Source: Pleurostoma richardsiae
Lineage: Eukaryota > Ascomycota > Sordariomycetes > Calosphaeriales > Pleurostomataceae
NCBI GenBank assembly: GCA_030052745.1
Contig: JANBVO010000030.1
Span: 124,001-188,000 of the forward strand
Direction: 5' to 3'
DNA: 64,000 nt
Every line of letters starts with the position of its first letter. The stretch's first letter is position 1. Of the stretch, positions 21,228 to 36,655 are shown piece by piece. The position numbers and the translations under genes are program-made. The notes below the pieces were generated by a model, which saw only the letters and a list, made by a program, of their open reading frames with translations, was not told the DNA's origin and searched no databases.

Positions 21228-21621
21228 GATTGGCCTGGAGACAGACGAAGAGCCATGTAGTCGTATATCATCTAGATGTGCATTAATGGATATCTTGTAA
21301 ACGATGTGTTTCCACTCCAAACGTGCCATAAACAGGTAGATGTTCGCGGCCCTGACGTCTTGTCGGGGGCTACCTTTGAGGCCACAGATCTCTGATGTCT
21401 TTAAGCATAAATCGGCCCCCTGACGGATCCTGGGATAGGGGTTCAGGGGGCTGTCAGCAGCCGCGGGTTTGTCAGCTGACCTTGTGGACTTATTACTCAT
21501 TGGCCAGATCGCCTCAGCTTCCTTCCTTCAATTGTAAAACTTGCCAAGCTTTCTTCAACTACTAAGACCAGAGTTACACATCAATAACCCGGCTACCCTT
21601 TCATCTTACACTACTTAAATC
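21228..21621. other. Intergenic spacer between chitinase and TLDc gene
   Basis: 394 bp with chitinase 3' UTR and the promoter of the next gene. No coding or RNA signal was recognised. Confidence 0.5.
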
Positions 21622-23400
21622 ATGTTTTCATCAGTAGTTAACTTGTTCAACAATATTGCTCTCGCGCCTGAGAGTCGGAAGGTGAAGAAGTATCTCGATG
21701 AGGCAACATGCGGTAGGCGATAAGCCAGATATGTGTGGTTGCTCAAATATCTGACTTCAGAATAGACTCGGTCACAGCCGACCTTGGACAGGTGCTTGCC
21801 CCGCGACTGAGCGGGTGGAGGGAGCGAGAACTTCTGCAGGCGACGTTCGACAAGTACTGCATTGAGGACTCGTCACAGAATAAATGCAGATTCCCTCTCC
21901 TGAACCGACGAAGCAGACTGCTGACGAGACATCAGACTGGGACGAGGGGAGCTTCCGAAAGCATATTCGCAGTGGACATCCCATAGCCGCAATCTCTGAT
22001 GACGCGATCCGGCTTCTCTGGCGGAGTTTTCATTTCTACGCGTACCACCCATTCCCGCGCCGTCTCCAAGATGCAAAGCTTGATTTCGACGCGTTTCGGC
22101 GCGCAGCCCTGCTCACTGTTTTCCAGTGTGACGGCCTGCTCGGCACCCGCGAACTTGACTGGTTCTGGAGAAACGACGCGACTTTCTTCCGCAGAGCCAG
22201 CTTTGCGCGGATCTTCAGAAGCATCGCAACTCCGCAGAGTACTCATCTTGCCGAGTCTGGAGAGCAGCAGGACGACGTGGAGCCTCTGGTGAGCGACGCC
22301 TCGGATGTCTTGGTCATGGTTGGGCCTCAATTCATGCACGCAATGCCCTCGACAGAACTGCTCGATCTTACGGCGCGGAGGCTTCTCGCGGGAGGCCCTA
22401 CCGTGGCACGAAGAGCAGTAAGCCCGGAAGAAGTATCGACCTTGATGAGCCTACTGCTGCGGACCAAATTGGGGAAGAACAAATGGGGTTCGTTCTATCA
22501 TCATGGTAGCGTTGCGGAAGCCAATCCGGCGGACGAAGGGTTGATTGAGGCATTGGTCGACAGCCTGACACAGAAGAGCGAGCGGGCCATGACGTCTGAG
22601 CACTTTCTTGAAGCAGTGAATCTGCTGGTGGGTCTATTCTCAATTCAAGTATCCAAAAGGCGTCTCTTGCTAATACGCCGCAGCCGAATCTACAGTTGCG
22701 ATACCATCAGCTATGGGCGGTCCTATTCCAACCTGCAGGAACCACCGGTGAGGCAGAATCTTCTCGCGCATCCGAAGCTGCGCTAGGCCATATCACCGGA
22801 GCTATTTCACTTTTCGTCCCTCATGTTGAGATTGAGGATGGTCACCAGAGCGTTCACAAGCATGATACACTGGCCACGCTGGAGGAAGTGCAGGCATTAT
22901 CTGGCCCACAAGACATGACAATATTTCGTCTGGCCCGGGATCTCTCAGACCGCCATTCTGGCTACGTGGTGTTGTTCACTGCTGAGGCAGTCGCGACAAC
23001 GCCGAAGGCAACTATAGGCGCCTACTTCCCGGGCGAGTCGCGAGGCACTGATGCGCATATACTGTTTCAACTCCAGCCTAGATTCCGCCTTCTACGGTGG
23101 AAGAGGCCCAACCTGCCGCTCTCGGACCTAATTCGAACAGAAAGGGAGAACATTCGCCTTGGAGAGCTTGTAGCGAACGGTCATCCCCAGCCATCGGATG
23201 CAACTTACTGGATCGGGGACTCCGCGGGTCAAGGCGCAGGTATCAGGATCGATCACGAGAGGAAGACAGTCACACTCACTAGCGGCGACGGACAGTGTTA
23301 TATGGACGGGCAACAGGGCGTCCGAAACTGGGACGTGACGATCCAGAGTGCTCGGATGGACATCTTCAAGGTGGTGGGCGCTGTGGATCACAAGGCGTGA
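21622..23400 (+). CDS. TLDc-domain protein
   Basis: Exon 1 (21622-21712, MFSSVVNLFNNIALAPESRK) and intron 21713-21765 are clear, as is intron 22628-22683 before the last exon 22684-23400. In between the frame changes at about 21850-21950: the first part reads LSGWRERELLQATFDKY and the next EGSFRKHIRSGHP. A short intron with GTACTG donor at about 21853 is possible, but its acceptor is unsure, and a frameshift is not excluded. The C-terminal 190 residues have TLDc features: GYVVLFTAEA, IGAYFPGES, HILFQLQPRFRLLRW, WIGDSAGQGAGIRI and a final DIFKVVGAV. TLDc proteins such as Oxr1 and Rtc5 act in oxidative-stress tolerance and V-ATPase control. The role here is unknown; it adjoins the chitinase. 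Confidence 0.68.
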
Positions 23401-24005
23401 AGATATTTTCGATATGTTGAACACGCTTCCCTCACCCAGAGACCAGCAATTGTCGCAAAGGCAAGAAGCCACTCCAGATAAAAGTTGACCATAATTATTA
23501 GCAAGTCGCACATTGCCGGCAGGCGGCAGCATCAACAATGAACACCCCGGTCATATGGCACCGGGGTGAACTCTACAACGCTTTTCAAACACTCTCCAAT
23601 CATAAACTTACCCTCGATGTGGTCATCGGTATTTTGATCTCTTGAGATCCTGATCGAGCCTTTTATTCCGCCCGGAACTTTGGCGGAACATAATCCTCTA
23701 GTGCTCAAGTCTTCCGGTTCCAGTCGCAGCCCTCCGTGCTCCTGTCCTTCAAGCCGATCTCGCTAGCCACCTTTGCCGAGCAGAATGCGCTGAGTCCGTT
23801 TATTTGGCAATGCGCTTTGTTGAAGAGCGTCGAAGTGGTCCATCTCTAGGACAGAAGCGGTAAAATTCACCATTAGGTGATGGTGTCAGCTGACCTTTTA
23901 GCTCCCAACAAGGCGGAAATGCCCAGGTCTAGGATTTCAATGACTTCAAAAGATATCACCGCATGATGCGGTCGCAAGCGGCAGAGATTCGCCCGTCACC
24001 TTTGA
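23401..24005. other. Intergenic, promoter of Zn2Cys6 regulator
   Basis: 605 bp without a recognised gene. It holds the TLDc gene's 3' end and upstream DNA of the regulator. Confidence 0.45.
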
Positions 24006-26079
24006 ATGAACATGTCTCGCGCGTGCGATGTCTGCGCTGTCCGGAAGATCAAGTGCGATGGCAAGTCACCTTGTGCATCTTGCCTCGCTTCTTTCTTTCC
24101 CTGCACGCGTCTCCGTAAACGCGCCAAGACTGGTCCGAAGGGGCCGAGACAGCGGACCAAGCAGGCCATACTTCGGATTCAACAGGCCCAACAGGCCCAA
24201 CAGGCCCAACAGGCCCTAGAGGGCCTACATCCTGCACGCTGTGATGGTGTCGAGGCTGCTGAGTCGGAGAGTGTGGGCACGCCGTCAACTTCCCGTGCGA
24301 GTCCTCCACTTCCTGATAATAGCTGCGTTTCGGAACAGCAGCGCGAGTGCCAAAACCTGCGTCCCGAAGAACACTGCACCGATCTGCCGCTAGGTTCTCG
24401 TGTTGCGATCTCGTCACTCAGAATCTATCTTGATATATATCATCATCGGCTATACGTGGTGTGGCCAGTGCTTGATCGGGAATCGCTGACAGAGCGCCTC
24501 CTCAATCCGGGTGATCGAGTGGCCTACTCACTCGCCGCAGCTGCCTGTGCAGCGACCATCTCACAGCTGCATTTCCCTGCCGATAGCGATACCCTCAATT
24601 CGGCTGGAACCTTCGCCGTTCACCCCTCAACGATGGCGGCCGAATCGGAGAGTATCCGCACCGAGATGGACTATATGGATCATCCCGCTGTCGAGACCGT
24701 CCTAACATCCTTCTTCTTGCATGTATACTTTGCAAATTCGGGCAAATTTGGAAAATCAACACTTCTCCTTCGAGAAGCCATTGCCTGTGCCCATATTTTG
24801 GGCCTCCACAAGGATGCTTTCTATGAGGGGATGGAGTCTAGCAGCGTGCAGTATCACCTTCGCCTCGCTTGGTTACTGTACATTACCGACAAGTTGGTGT
24901 TGACTCTTCCTCCCCAAAGCTGAAATCATCCTGCCTCATTTCCAATGCTGACTTATTCTAGAGCCCATTCGATCCAGAATGATATTCCAGCCACCTTCAA
25001 ACTGAGTCCGACACTACCAGAGTTGACGCCTGAAGGAAACCTTGCGCTACTGCGTGGCTTTTGTACACTGTGCAAGCTCTTTCGCTCTTTTGACGAAGTT
25101 GACCCCATTGCGCTGAAGGCGCAGCATGCGGAGGCTTTAGAGGCGATCCGCTCTCAGTTGTCTCAGAGCCATCTATTGCCACGCTTCAGTAACGATATTC
25201 AGCGTGCCGACCTCCTCGTGACTGAACCTTGGCTGCGCATCGTACTGTGGAAGAAGGTCATCCCCTACGTTGACCTCACTGTGGAGCCAACTGGCAAAGG
25301 AGTCAGCATTTCATTTCCCACGATAATTGCCAATGATCTTGTATCACGGTTGTCCACAGTGTCAAAGGACGCTCTCGAAGCTCACGGTCCAGGAATGGTA
25401 AGTTCATAACCTTTATCGCATAGCATATCCTTTTGCTACATGAAACTAATCAAGTTCACAGAGATCTAAGCTGTTTGAAATCGCGAGTGCTCTCGCAGAT
25501 GTCATAACATGCGTGCCTGGGCTGACAGAGTTGGAGCCTGTCAATAATGGGCCCAGAGACGTCCTACGTCGGCTTGCGGCCTCCATCGCTTCCCTGAGAG
25601 GCCCCGGAAGCCCAACATTGCTCACTATTCTGCAGGAAAAGATGATTATGTGTGGCCTCGATCATCCTGGGCCAAGCCGAGTTCTAGACATCACGGAAGA
25701 TGTGGATGTCGTTCAGCTGGAGCAACCTAATAACGGCCGGGACTGTGGAGCTACCAGTAGCTGCGGCGGTAGTACACAAATCCGATATGACATCCGCACG
25801 TCGCCAATACCGGAACAGTTCCGTACATCTTATGAGATTCCCGAGACCTTGCTGGACCTGGCAAATTCTCCAAAACTGAGAGATTTTAGGTCTGATTTGC
25901 TGCAAAGGCCTGAAACCCTCCTCAGCGACCCGACGGGTATCCGAGAGGATAGTACAGTTGAGCATTTCACCTCATCAAGAGATGGTCACGACCTATCAGC
26001 TCCCCGCGTGTTTCTCGATCCCCTTGGCCGGAATATTATGGAACAGTATCAAAGTTCCCTACAGAATTATTGGATATAG
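24006..26079 (+). CDS. Zn2Cys6 transcription factor, probable regulator of the alpha-glucoside cluster
   Basis: Three exons: 24006-24892, 24962-25397, 25462-26079; 646 residues; introns 69 and 64 nt. The zinc cluster is at the N-terminus: Cys7, 10, 17, 23, 26 and 33 (RACDVCAVRKIKCDG, CASCLASFFPC), followed by a basic linker RLRKRAKTGPKG. A QQA repeat lies at about 59-70, and a fungal-specific middle homology region (LRIYLDIYHHRLYVVWPVLD, LREAIACAHILGLHKD) follows. It could start at Met1 or Met3. The linker and overall form resemble regulators of maltose or sucrose genes (MAL-activator, AmyR and Candida Suc1 types). Its position beside an alpha-glucosidase and a sugar transporter suggests it controls them; no direct evidence of target sites exists. 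Confidence 0.88.
24181..24216 (+). repeat. Four copies of a 9-bp repeat encoding Gln-Gln-Ala
   Basis: CAACAGGCC is repeated four times without error just after the DNA-binding domain. The length is a multiple of three, so copy-number change would keep the frame. Confidence 0.9.
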
Positions 26080-26292
26080 ATGTACTAGAAGCATGAGCCA
26101 CATCCATTGATTTAAAGACACGTGAGTCTTGAACAATTTCTGGCATGGTCAGTTACCATTTACCAAGCACAGTCTATGGATTCGACAATTCACACAATGT
26201 AAAGTTTGTACTCTCTAAAGGACTAGAGGCTCTCACTATCCTGAGAAATTCTTTGTATATACCTGAAACTATTGTACATAGAGGCAAGGGTC

Positions 26293-29400
<3,108 letters not shown>

Positions 29401-31169
29401 ATGGGTGGCCCAGCCGGTGTAGTTTCCGACTCCGGAAAGGAGGTATATAAGACCTTCAGGAACAACACGAACAAGAAATGGATACATGATTCCGGACTGA
29501 GGCGGCTCAACCTTGGTATCGGGCTCCTGTTCAGTTCTGCAGCTGCGAATGGTTATGACGGGTCCTTGATGAACGGTCTGCTTGCTATAGACCAATGTCG
29601 GTAACTTCCATCCTGTTATAATTCAAGGGAAATGTTAACCCCGGAAAAGGGAACGACGACATCGGAGATGTCAGCTCTAGCGTCCTTGGACTCATCATTG
29701 CCGGTATCAGCCTGGGTGGCGTGCCCTCTTTTATTCCCGCGTCATACGTCAGCGATTGGATCGGCCGCCGCATCACTATCGCTGTTGGCTCATCCCTCAT
29801 GCTTGCAGCAGCTGTCATCCAGGCGGCAACGAACGGCCCATGGGCCTTTTTCGGCACAAGGCTCATGCTCGGTGTCGGCCTTGGCTTCGCTCAGACATCG
29901 GCGCCTGCTCTGACGACAGAACTCGCGCACCCAAGGCACCGTGGAAACGTCACCAACCTCTTCCAGGCTATATGGTACTGGGGTGCCATTGTGTCGGCTT
30001 CTGTCACTCTCGGAACTCTCTACTTGGGTAACAGCTGGAGCTGGAGAGCCCCATCCCTTCTCCAAGGCTTGTTTCCTGGCCTGCAGCTCCTCGGCCTGTT
30101 GATCACCCCCGAGTCTCCACGTTGGCTTGTCTCCAAGGGCAGGGTGGATCAAGCGCTTCAGACACTGGCTAAATACCATGCCAACGGCGACACTTCAGAT
30201 GAACTTGTACAGTTCGAGCTCAAAGAAATCTCCCTGGCCATCGAGAAGGAACGTGAGGCAGCTAGGACAACTGGATTCCTGTCCTTCTTCGAGACTAAGG
30301 GCAACCGTCATCGTCTCCTAATCTGCATCTTGGTCGGGTTCATGATTCAATGGGCCGGAAATGGTGAGCCGTTCGAATAGCGAGCGCGTCAGGCAGTGGC
30401 TAGTGGGACAGAAACTAACACCTCTGCGCGCTGCAGGCATCGTGTCTTACTATCTCGCCCCAATTCTCGAGTCCGTCGGTATTAAGGATTCGGCCTCTCA
30501 GGCAGCCATCAACCTGGGCTTGCAGGTGTCGAATGCCCTCTTTGCGTTTGCTGGTGCCGTCGCTGCTGAGAGGTACGGCCGTCGACCACTGTGGCTCACC
30601 TCAGTCACAGGGATGCTCTGCTCCTTTATCGTGGTAACTGCTCTGTCCGCTGTTTTCGCTGAGCATGGCATCAAGGCAGCCGGTAGTGCTACAGTCGCCA
30701 TCTTGTTCATCTTCTTCGCCTTCTACGATATCGCCTTCACACCGCTGTCCATTGCCTATCCCGTCGAGATCTTGCCTTTCCGACTCAGGTCCAAAGGCTT
30801 GAGCATCACTCTGACGGTTCAGTTTGCAGCGGGCTTCTTCAACCGTACGCTATCACCCCTTTCCACTCAGTTCTTTTTCCTTAATGTTGTGTAGCACGTT
30901 AGCTGATTTTTACTTCCTGAAACCCAGAATACGTTAACCCCATCGCTCTTGACGCGATCGCATGGAAGTTCTACTTCGTGTACGTCGGAACACTCGTAGT
31001 CATGATCCCCATCATCTACTTTTTGTTCCCAGAAACAAAAGGAAGGACGCTGGAAGAGATCGCCGTCGTGTTTGATGGGCCTGATGCTGTGCACGACATG
31101 AATGACTTTCCTCCTGTGGAAATTCACCATGCCTCTGCTGAGGCTAAGGAGCACGCTGGCAGTGAATAG
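29401..31169 (+). CDS. MFS sugar porter (hexose/disaccharide transporter)
   Basis: Four exons: 29401-29596, 29650-30363, 30437-30844 and 30928-31169; 519 residues; introns 53, 73 and 83 nt. The first donor is weak (GTCGGT), but only it restores the frame, giving NGLLAIDQWNDDIG. Sugar-porter signatures are present: GYDGSLMNGLL in helix 1, DWIGRR in the helix 2-3 loop, PESPRWLVSKGR after helix 6, WAGNGIVSYYLAP in helix 7 and PETKGRTLEEI at the end of helix 12. About twelve hydrophobic segments are visible. It imports a sugar across the plasma membrane by proton symport. It resembles the lactose/oligosaccharide-hexose subgroup more than classical maltose permeases, so substrate assignment relies on the neighbouring alpha-glucosidase. 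Confidence 0.92.
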
Positions 31170-31782
31170 GTAGAAAAGAGCTCCGGATGAGTCTAATGGA
31201 TTATCTCATCTATAGATTCTCTATAAAATGAAATGTATAGTAGATATTGAAAGCTCGCCATGACAGTGGCATCGTTGAAATGCTGGTTGCATTCAGGACG
31301 CAGACCTGTCAAGCTGACTCATCCCCGCCCAAATGGGTTGGTGGGGTGCTGCCGCCGCCGTGCTCCGTACCCACAGAGAGAGAAAAAAAAGCAATTCAAG
31401 CACCTCGTCCTCGCAGCACGTGACAGCGCATCAATCTTCGCGTCAGACAACGCGTCTCCCTCCGCTCACCTTTGTCATCAGCTGCTGATCACCTTGGACT
31501 CGAGAACGCGAGCCCTCCGCGGTGCCGTTTTCGACTTGATTTGCTAGTCAATTGCTGTATTAGAAACTTCCATCCTGATCTTCTCCAATTTCTTAATCCA
31601 TCCCCGCTGTTTTGGGCTTCAAACCGAATCCCGGGCTGAAAAGCTGAAAAGCCGAACACAGGGAGGAGAGAGCCAGTGGCGATTCGCGAAAGGCGCGGTC
31701 CTACGAGAGGAGGCCTTGTCGCCCCCAACCCTCCCATTCGCCCTCATCACACCTCAGCTTTTCGCTCGTCCCAACTCCAGCC
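31170..31782. other. Intergenic, promoter of SNF2 gene
   Basis: 613 bp with the transporter's 3' UTR and the upstream region of the remodeller gene. Nothing else was recognised. Confidence 0.45.
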
Positions 31783-34630
31783 ATGTCGTCTGATGCTTCG
31801 TCCGATGTCGAGTTGGACCGTGCGTCCACCGCATTGGCTACCAGCGCTCCGTCCTCTCCGCCCCCGGAGAATGACCCCGATGCGTCCGATCTGGGCTTGA
31901 GCTTCATGGACAAGCAAATTCTCGAGGAGGAAGAGAAAGCACGGCGGCAGAATGAGGCGGCGGAGAAGAGGCACCTAGCGGCTAAGGCCCGTAGGAAGCG
32001 AAAGGTGCCTCTGTCTAGTGCCGAGCGGGCTGCTAAGGCTCGGGAGCTCGAGGAGCTCATGGAGAGGAGCGAGCGTTTCGGTCAGGAACTCAGGGCCGGC
32101 TCTCATGTTCTGGGCCGCGTTGGCAGCGGCATGGACGGCTCCACCCTGGGCGGGCAGGACATCGAGATGGCCGAGCAGCCCGGACTCGTGGTCCATGGGA
32201 CTATGAGACCATACCAGCTTGAGGGGCTGACGTGGATGTTTGAGCTCGCTTCGAAAGGCCTGAGCGGGATCCTTGCCGATGAGATGGGCCTCGGTTAGAT
32301 TCATCCTGTCAGCAGACTGGAGTACGACTGCTGACCTGTCATAGGTAAAACCATCCAAACAATCTCTCTCATCGCCAAGCTTCGAGAGGACGTCGACCAT
32401 TTCGGGCCGCATCTCATAGTCGCTCCATTGAGCACACTCTCAAACTGGCTAGACGAGTTCCACCGCTGGACGCCCTCGATACCAGTAGTTATGTACCACG
32501 GCACGCCTGCGGATCGCGAGCATATTCGCCAGAAAAAGCTGCTACCAAACCTCATACGCTCCAAGTCAAACGGGCGTATGGAACCTACTGCCAGATTCCC
32601 AGTCGTCTGCACATCGTATGAGGTCATCTTGAGAGACCATGCCCAGCTCTCCAAGATCAACTGGGGCCTTATCATCATTGTATGCCTGCCTTGTCTCGTA
32701 ACCCCCTTACACTGATTCTAACGGTTTACAGGACGAAGGCCATCGCATGAAGAATGTCGAATCCAAGCTCTTTGAGAAGTTGACCACTTTCAGCTCGGAA
32801 ACCCGCCTGTTGATCACGGGAACGCCTCTTCAGAATAACCTCAAGGAGTTGTGGGCTCTGCTCCACTTCCTGATCCCGAAAGTGTTCAGGGACTGGGAGT
32901 CGTTCGAGTCTTGGTTTGACTTTGACGATCTACAAGATGAAGAAGGAACTGAGTCCTTCATTACTGACCAGTCAAAGCAGGGCTATGTCAAGAAGCTGCA
33001 TGTTCTTCTTCAGCCCTTACTTCTTAGGAGGGTGAAGGCCGATGTTGCTCATTACCTTCCCAAGAAGCGAGAGTACGTGCTCTATGCGCCAATGACAAAG
33101 GAGCAGACGGATCTGTATAAGGCTATTACCGATAAGGCTATAGACACGAGGACATACCTAGAGGACAAAGTGGTCGAGAAACTGACAAGCACCTTCAATA
33201 CGCCGGCAGGGTCATTGAAGTCGACACCGCGCTCCTCCCGGTCTAGCACTGCCAATCCCAAGACGGAACAGGCAACCAATGGTGAGACGATATCACTCTC
33301 CGTGCGATCTAAGCGTCAAGCGCGGAATGTCGAGTCTGTGTCGCCGTCTGCTAATAGCGCGTTCGACATTCTGATGCGCAAATCCGGCAGCAGAGGAAGG
33401 CCAGCCAAGAACAGTGTGTCAAAAATGCCTGTTCCAACACCTCTCAAGAAGGAAGCGAAGAGGAAGGAGCCACCAACCAGGGAGACTTCGCGTTCCAAGA
33501 GCGCAAAGTCTAGTCGAGAGTCGACTCCATCCACGTCCAAGCGTGGCCGACTGCGGAAGACAAGAATATCATACAATGTTGATGACTCGGACGATGACGA
33601 TGCGTTATCGGATGATGAGTTCGAGGCGAAGATCGCTGAAAAATACGTGGAGGTCAAGGCCGAGGAACCTGCGAGCCCAGTGCCGTCTGAACAGTCCGAG
33701 TTGGCTGAGACTGTTGCGCTGGCGAAGAAGCAGATCGCCAACAAGAAACTCGGCAACGACATCATGCAGCTGCGGTTGGTCTGCAACTCCCCTCACAACT
33801 TCTACAACCCGTGGGCGTTGCGGGAGGGTGCGGCCGTTGACGAAAGCATTGTTACCTCGTCCGGTAAAATGCTGCTCCTCGACCGTCTATTGCCTGCCTT
33901 ATTCGAGAAAGGTCACAAAGTCCTGATCTTTTCTCAGTTCAAGACCCAGCTTGACATCCTCGATGACTACTGCCGCGAGCTGAGAGGGTGGAAGATCTGC
34001 CGGATTGACGGCTCGGTTGCTCAGGATGACCGGAGAGCACAAATTGAGGAGTTCAATAAGAACCCGGACTACAAGGTCTTCCTTCTTTCGACCCGCGCTG
34101 GAGGCCAGGGCATCAATCTAGCAGCCGCGGATACAGTCATTCTGTTCGACAGTGACTGGAATCCCCAGCAAGACCTACAGGCGCAGGACCGCGCGCACCG
34201 TATCGGACAAACGAGACCTGTGATTGTGTACCGGCTTGCCACGAGGAACACCGTGGAGGAGACTCTGCTGATGAGTGCCGAGGCCAAGCGCCGGCTGGAG
34301 AAGCTCGTTATCAAGAAGGGCGGTTTCAGAACCATGGGCCAGAAAGCCGACTTGGACCAGGACCTGGATCAGGATATCCTGCGATCGCTCCTGCTCAAGG
34401 ACGGTGAGGTGTACCAATTTTCCGGCCAGAAAGAGATACTGAGCGACCACGACTTGGAGGTTCTGTGTGACAGGTATGATGAGCTTGTCTGCGTACACTC
34501 GGCTGCCTTGCTAACGTTCTGGCGCAGGAGTGACGAGGCGTATGCTCGTGCCGCGACAGGCACCGGCGACGCTGATGCATACAAGGTTGTCGAGACGAAA
34601 GCCACGGGTCTTTCGGCTCTCCAGGTTTAG
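31783..34630 (+). CDS. LSH/DDM1/HELLS-type SNF2 chromatin-remodelling ATPase
   Basis: Four exons: 31783-32293, 32345-32679, 32732-34473 and 34528-34630; 896 residues. The N-terminus is acidic with a coiled-coil ([16 protein letters not shown]). The first RecA lobe has [11 protein letters not shown], Walker A DEMGLGKT (Lys172), Walker B DEGH (283-286) and [15 protein letters not shown] basic/acidic Ser-rich insert of about 150 residues precedes the second lobe, which has [20 protein letters not shown] and [10 protein letters not shown]. The end of exon 2 ([16 protein letters not shown]) and general order fit the LSH class: Irc5 in yeast, MUS-30 in Neurospora, DDM1 in plants. These are nuclear ATPases affecting nucleosome spacing, repair or DNA methylation. 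The last intron (34474-34527, 54 nt) is in frame and stop-free. Confidence 0.92.
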
Positions 34631-35324
34631 ACAGTACAGGTTTGTCATACTGTCATAGCAAGGAGTCTGGATTATGTTGCTTATTGGATTGTCGCTGCTT
34701 GGCTAGTCTTTATATCGAGACAGGTCGCCAGGATATGTCGACGGGGGTATGTCGCTGTGATTTGAATTGCGAGTTATCTGGGCCCGACTGGACGCTCATG
34801 GGGCTCTGCCCGAGACACTTGCTCGTATATTTGTCGTCTTCACTTAAACTAGATAAAGTAGATTTGGTACTTGCCTAGATGAGACTTTCACAGCAGTCGC
34901 TGCCCTTCGCCTGTCCCTCGCCGTCTCCATGGTATCACCACGTTGCATCCGCTTTTTTTCTCTCAGCTCACAACCAGATCATCTTCCTCCGCTTTGTCCT
35001 CACCTTTGACCCTAATAGAACAGCGATCGCTTTGTCAACATAAACCCATTGTCTGCTGCCAGCGTGGTGATGCTACGTAGAAACAGTGTGCTTCTTTGTT
35101 ATTCCCTCCCAGTAGAGCCGTCGTAGCTAAAATTAGGAAGGATAGGAAGCCAGAGCTGGCTGTAAATATAGATGACCGCTCTCTGTCTATCTCCTCGAAA
35201 TAAATCAATTGTTATCGAACACGTTTACTCTTGGGTTAGACAAAGATCTTCAACACGACATCTCGCCAAGGTCCGGACCCAAACAACTCTCACAGTAAAT
35301 CAATATAACACGAGAACAGTAGCA
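34631..35324. other. Intergenic stretch
   Basis: 694 bp after the SNF2 gene. It contains the 3' UTR and an AT-rich promoter-like part at 35150-35324. No coding motif was recognised. Confidence 0.45.
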
Positions 35325-36196
35325 ATGCCGCCCAAGAGGAAAGCAGTGGGCGAGGCTGGGGTCGCACGCGCAGCACAGCGCCGTCGCCTGTCTTTCGGCT
35401 CGCGCTCATTCAGAAGCATCACACGGCCTGAACCCATGACGAGGATGGTGACGCGCAGTCAGCGTTACTGTGAACGCTCGACGCAACTAGCCGTCTCAGA
35501 GCCTTCTCTCGCCCTACACGGCCCCGAACGGCCACCATCTTCCTCTAACTCTCCGTCACGAACCACCAGCCTCGACTCCACTTCTGGCCCTGACGATTCC
35601 CAGACTCTGGTCGGCTCAGAGGACGGCACCTCCGACCACGACAGCAGTGAGGACCCCAAGGACACCTCGTCTACCAGCAGTCACTGCACCGGCTCTCCTG
35701 GTCTTGCCTCACCTCATAGCTCTGACAGCAGCGACAGCCCTGCGTCCGTCCAGGTCCCCGCGCCCAGCCATACCCATGACAGCTGGGTGGATGTCCACGC
35801 TTCACGTGAGGTGGTGGTTGCTGGCATCGACCCCTGGGACTACGCCCTGCAGTACCTCAAGTATGCTAACGCTTTCCAAGTAGCCGAGCCCTTTCTGGGG
35901 CCGTGGCACAAGTCTCCGACGGGCTACGGCGGTCTCGGTGTCTCGGCGTGCTCCTGGCCTCGTGAGGTGGTCGACGATCCCAAGAGGCCCTGGTTTGAGG
36001 CCGGGAGTCTCTGCGAGGAGCCTGAAGCACTGTAGGATTTGACTTGCTGGTGTACAAGGAGGCAGAGACTGAAGACCAACTGTACGTCAAAAAGACCATC
36101 GCATTGGAACCGTTCAAAAACTCGGAGCCGCGGATCTACAAATTTCGTCCGATGTTGGGTCATGAATCAGGGACTGGAAGAATTTGCAGCTGGTAG
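35325..36196 (+). CDS. Orphan Ser-rich basic-N-terminus protein
   Basis: Proposed exons 35325-35961 and 36036-36196 give 265 residues. The intron (35962-36035) starts GTGAGG and ends CACTGTAG. Without splicing the frame stops at 36035, but the downstream exon reads FDLLVYKEAETEDQL and EPFKNSEPRIYKFRPM, which look like true protein and lack any other start. The N-terminus is basic (MPPKRKAVGE, RMVTRSQRY), the middle is Ser/Asp/Thr-rich low complexity (about 60-150), and HDSWVDVHASREVVV with DPWDYALQYL follows. No family was recognised; the basic start suggests nuclear or chromatin association. A similar-looking small gene follows at 36656. Confidence 0.55.
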
Positions 36197-36655
36197 AATA
36201 GCTAGAGTGTCAAGAATACAGAATATTGGTAGAAATTCCTTTTGACGAGTTGCTTTACCCCTTGAAAAGCTGCACCAACATGACAGTCAGATATCGGCAT
36301 CCGTATCGCTCCTTTGACTCTCACCATGAACCAGAGGCGTGACGACGGTGTTGGGGAGGCGGCTCTTTGTCTTCGTGGACGACCATATTCTCTCCGTCTC
36401 CATACGGGACGTGGAACTCCCCAGAACGCAAAGCCTTTGTCCCTTAAGAAACATCTCAAGCGGGGAAGCAGACGAGCCACGTTAGAAACAAAGAGACGGT
36501 ACCGGGGGCCATGAGCTGCGCTCTCCTTCATAAATTTGGTAATTCCGTCCGTGGAGACGGCCGATATCACAGCCAGGTTAGATCGGTACCGGACGTCCCA
36601 GGCGAACATCACTACAACAAAACAGCGGTATATATAAGCCGGACAAAAAGGCAAC
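36197..36655. promoter_or_regulatory. Upstream region with TATA box
   Basis: 459 bp without coding motifs. A TATA-like element (GTATATATAAG) lies at about 36629-36639, roughly 20 bp before the next start codon. Confidence 0.45.
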
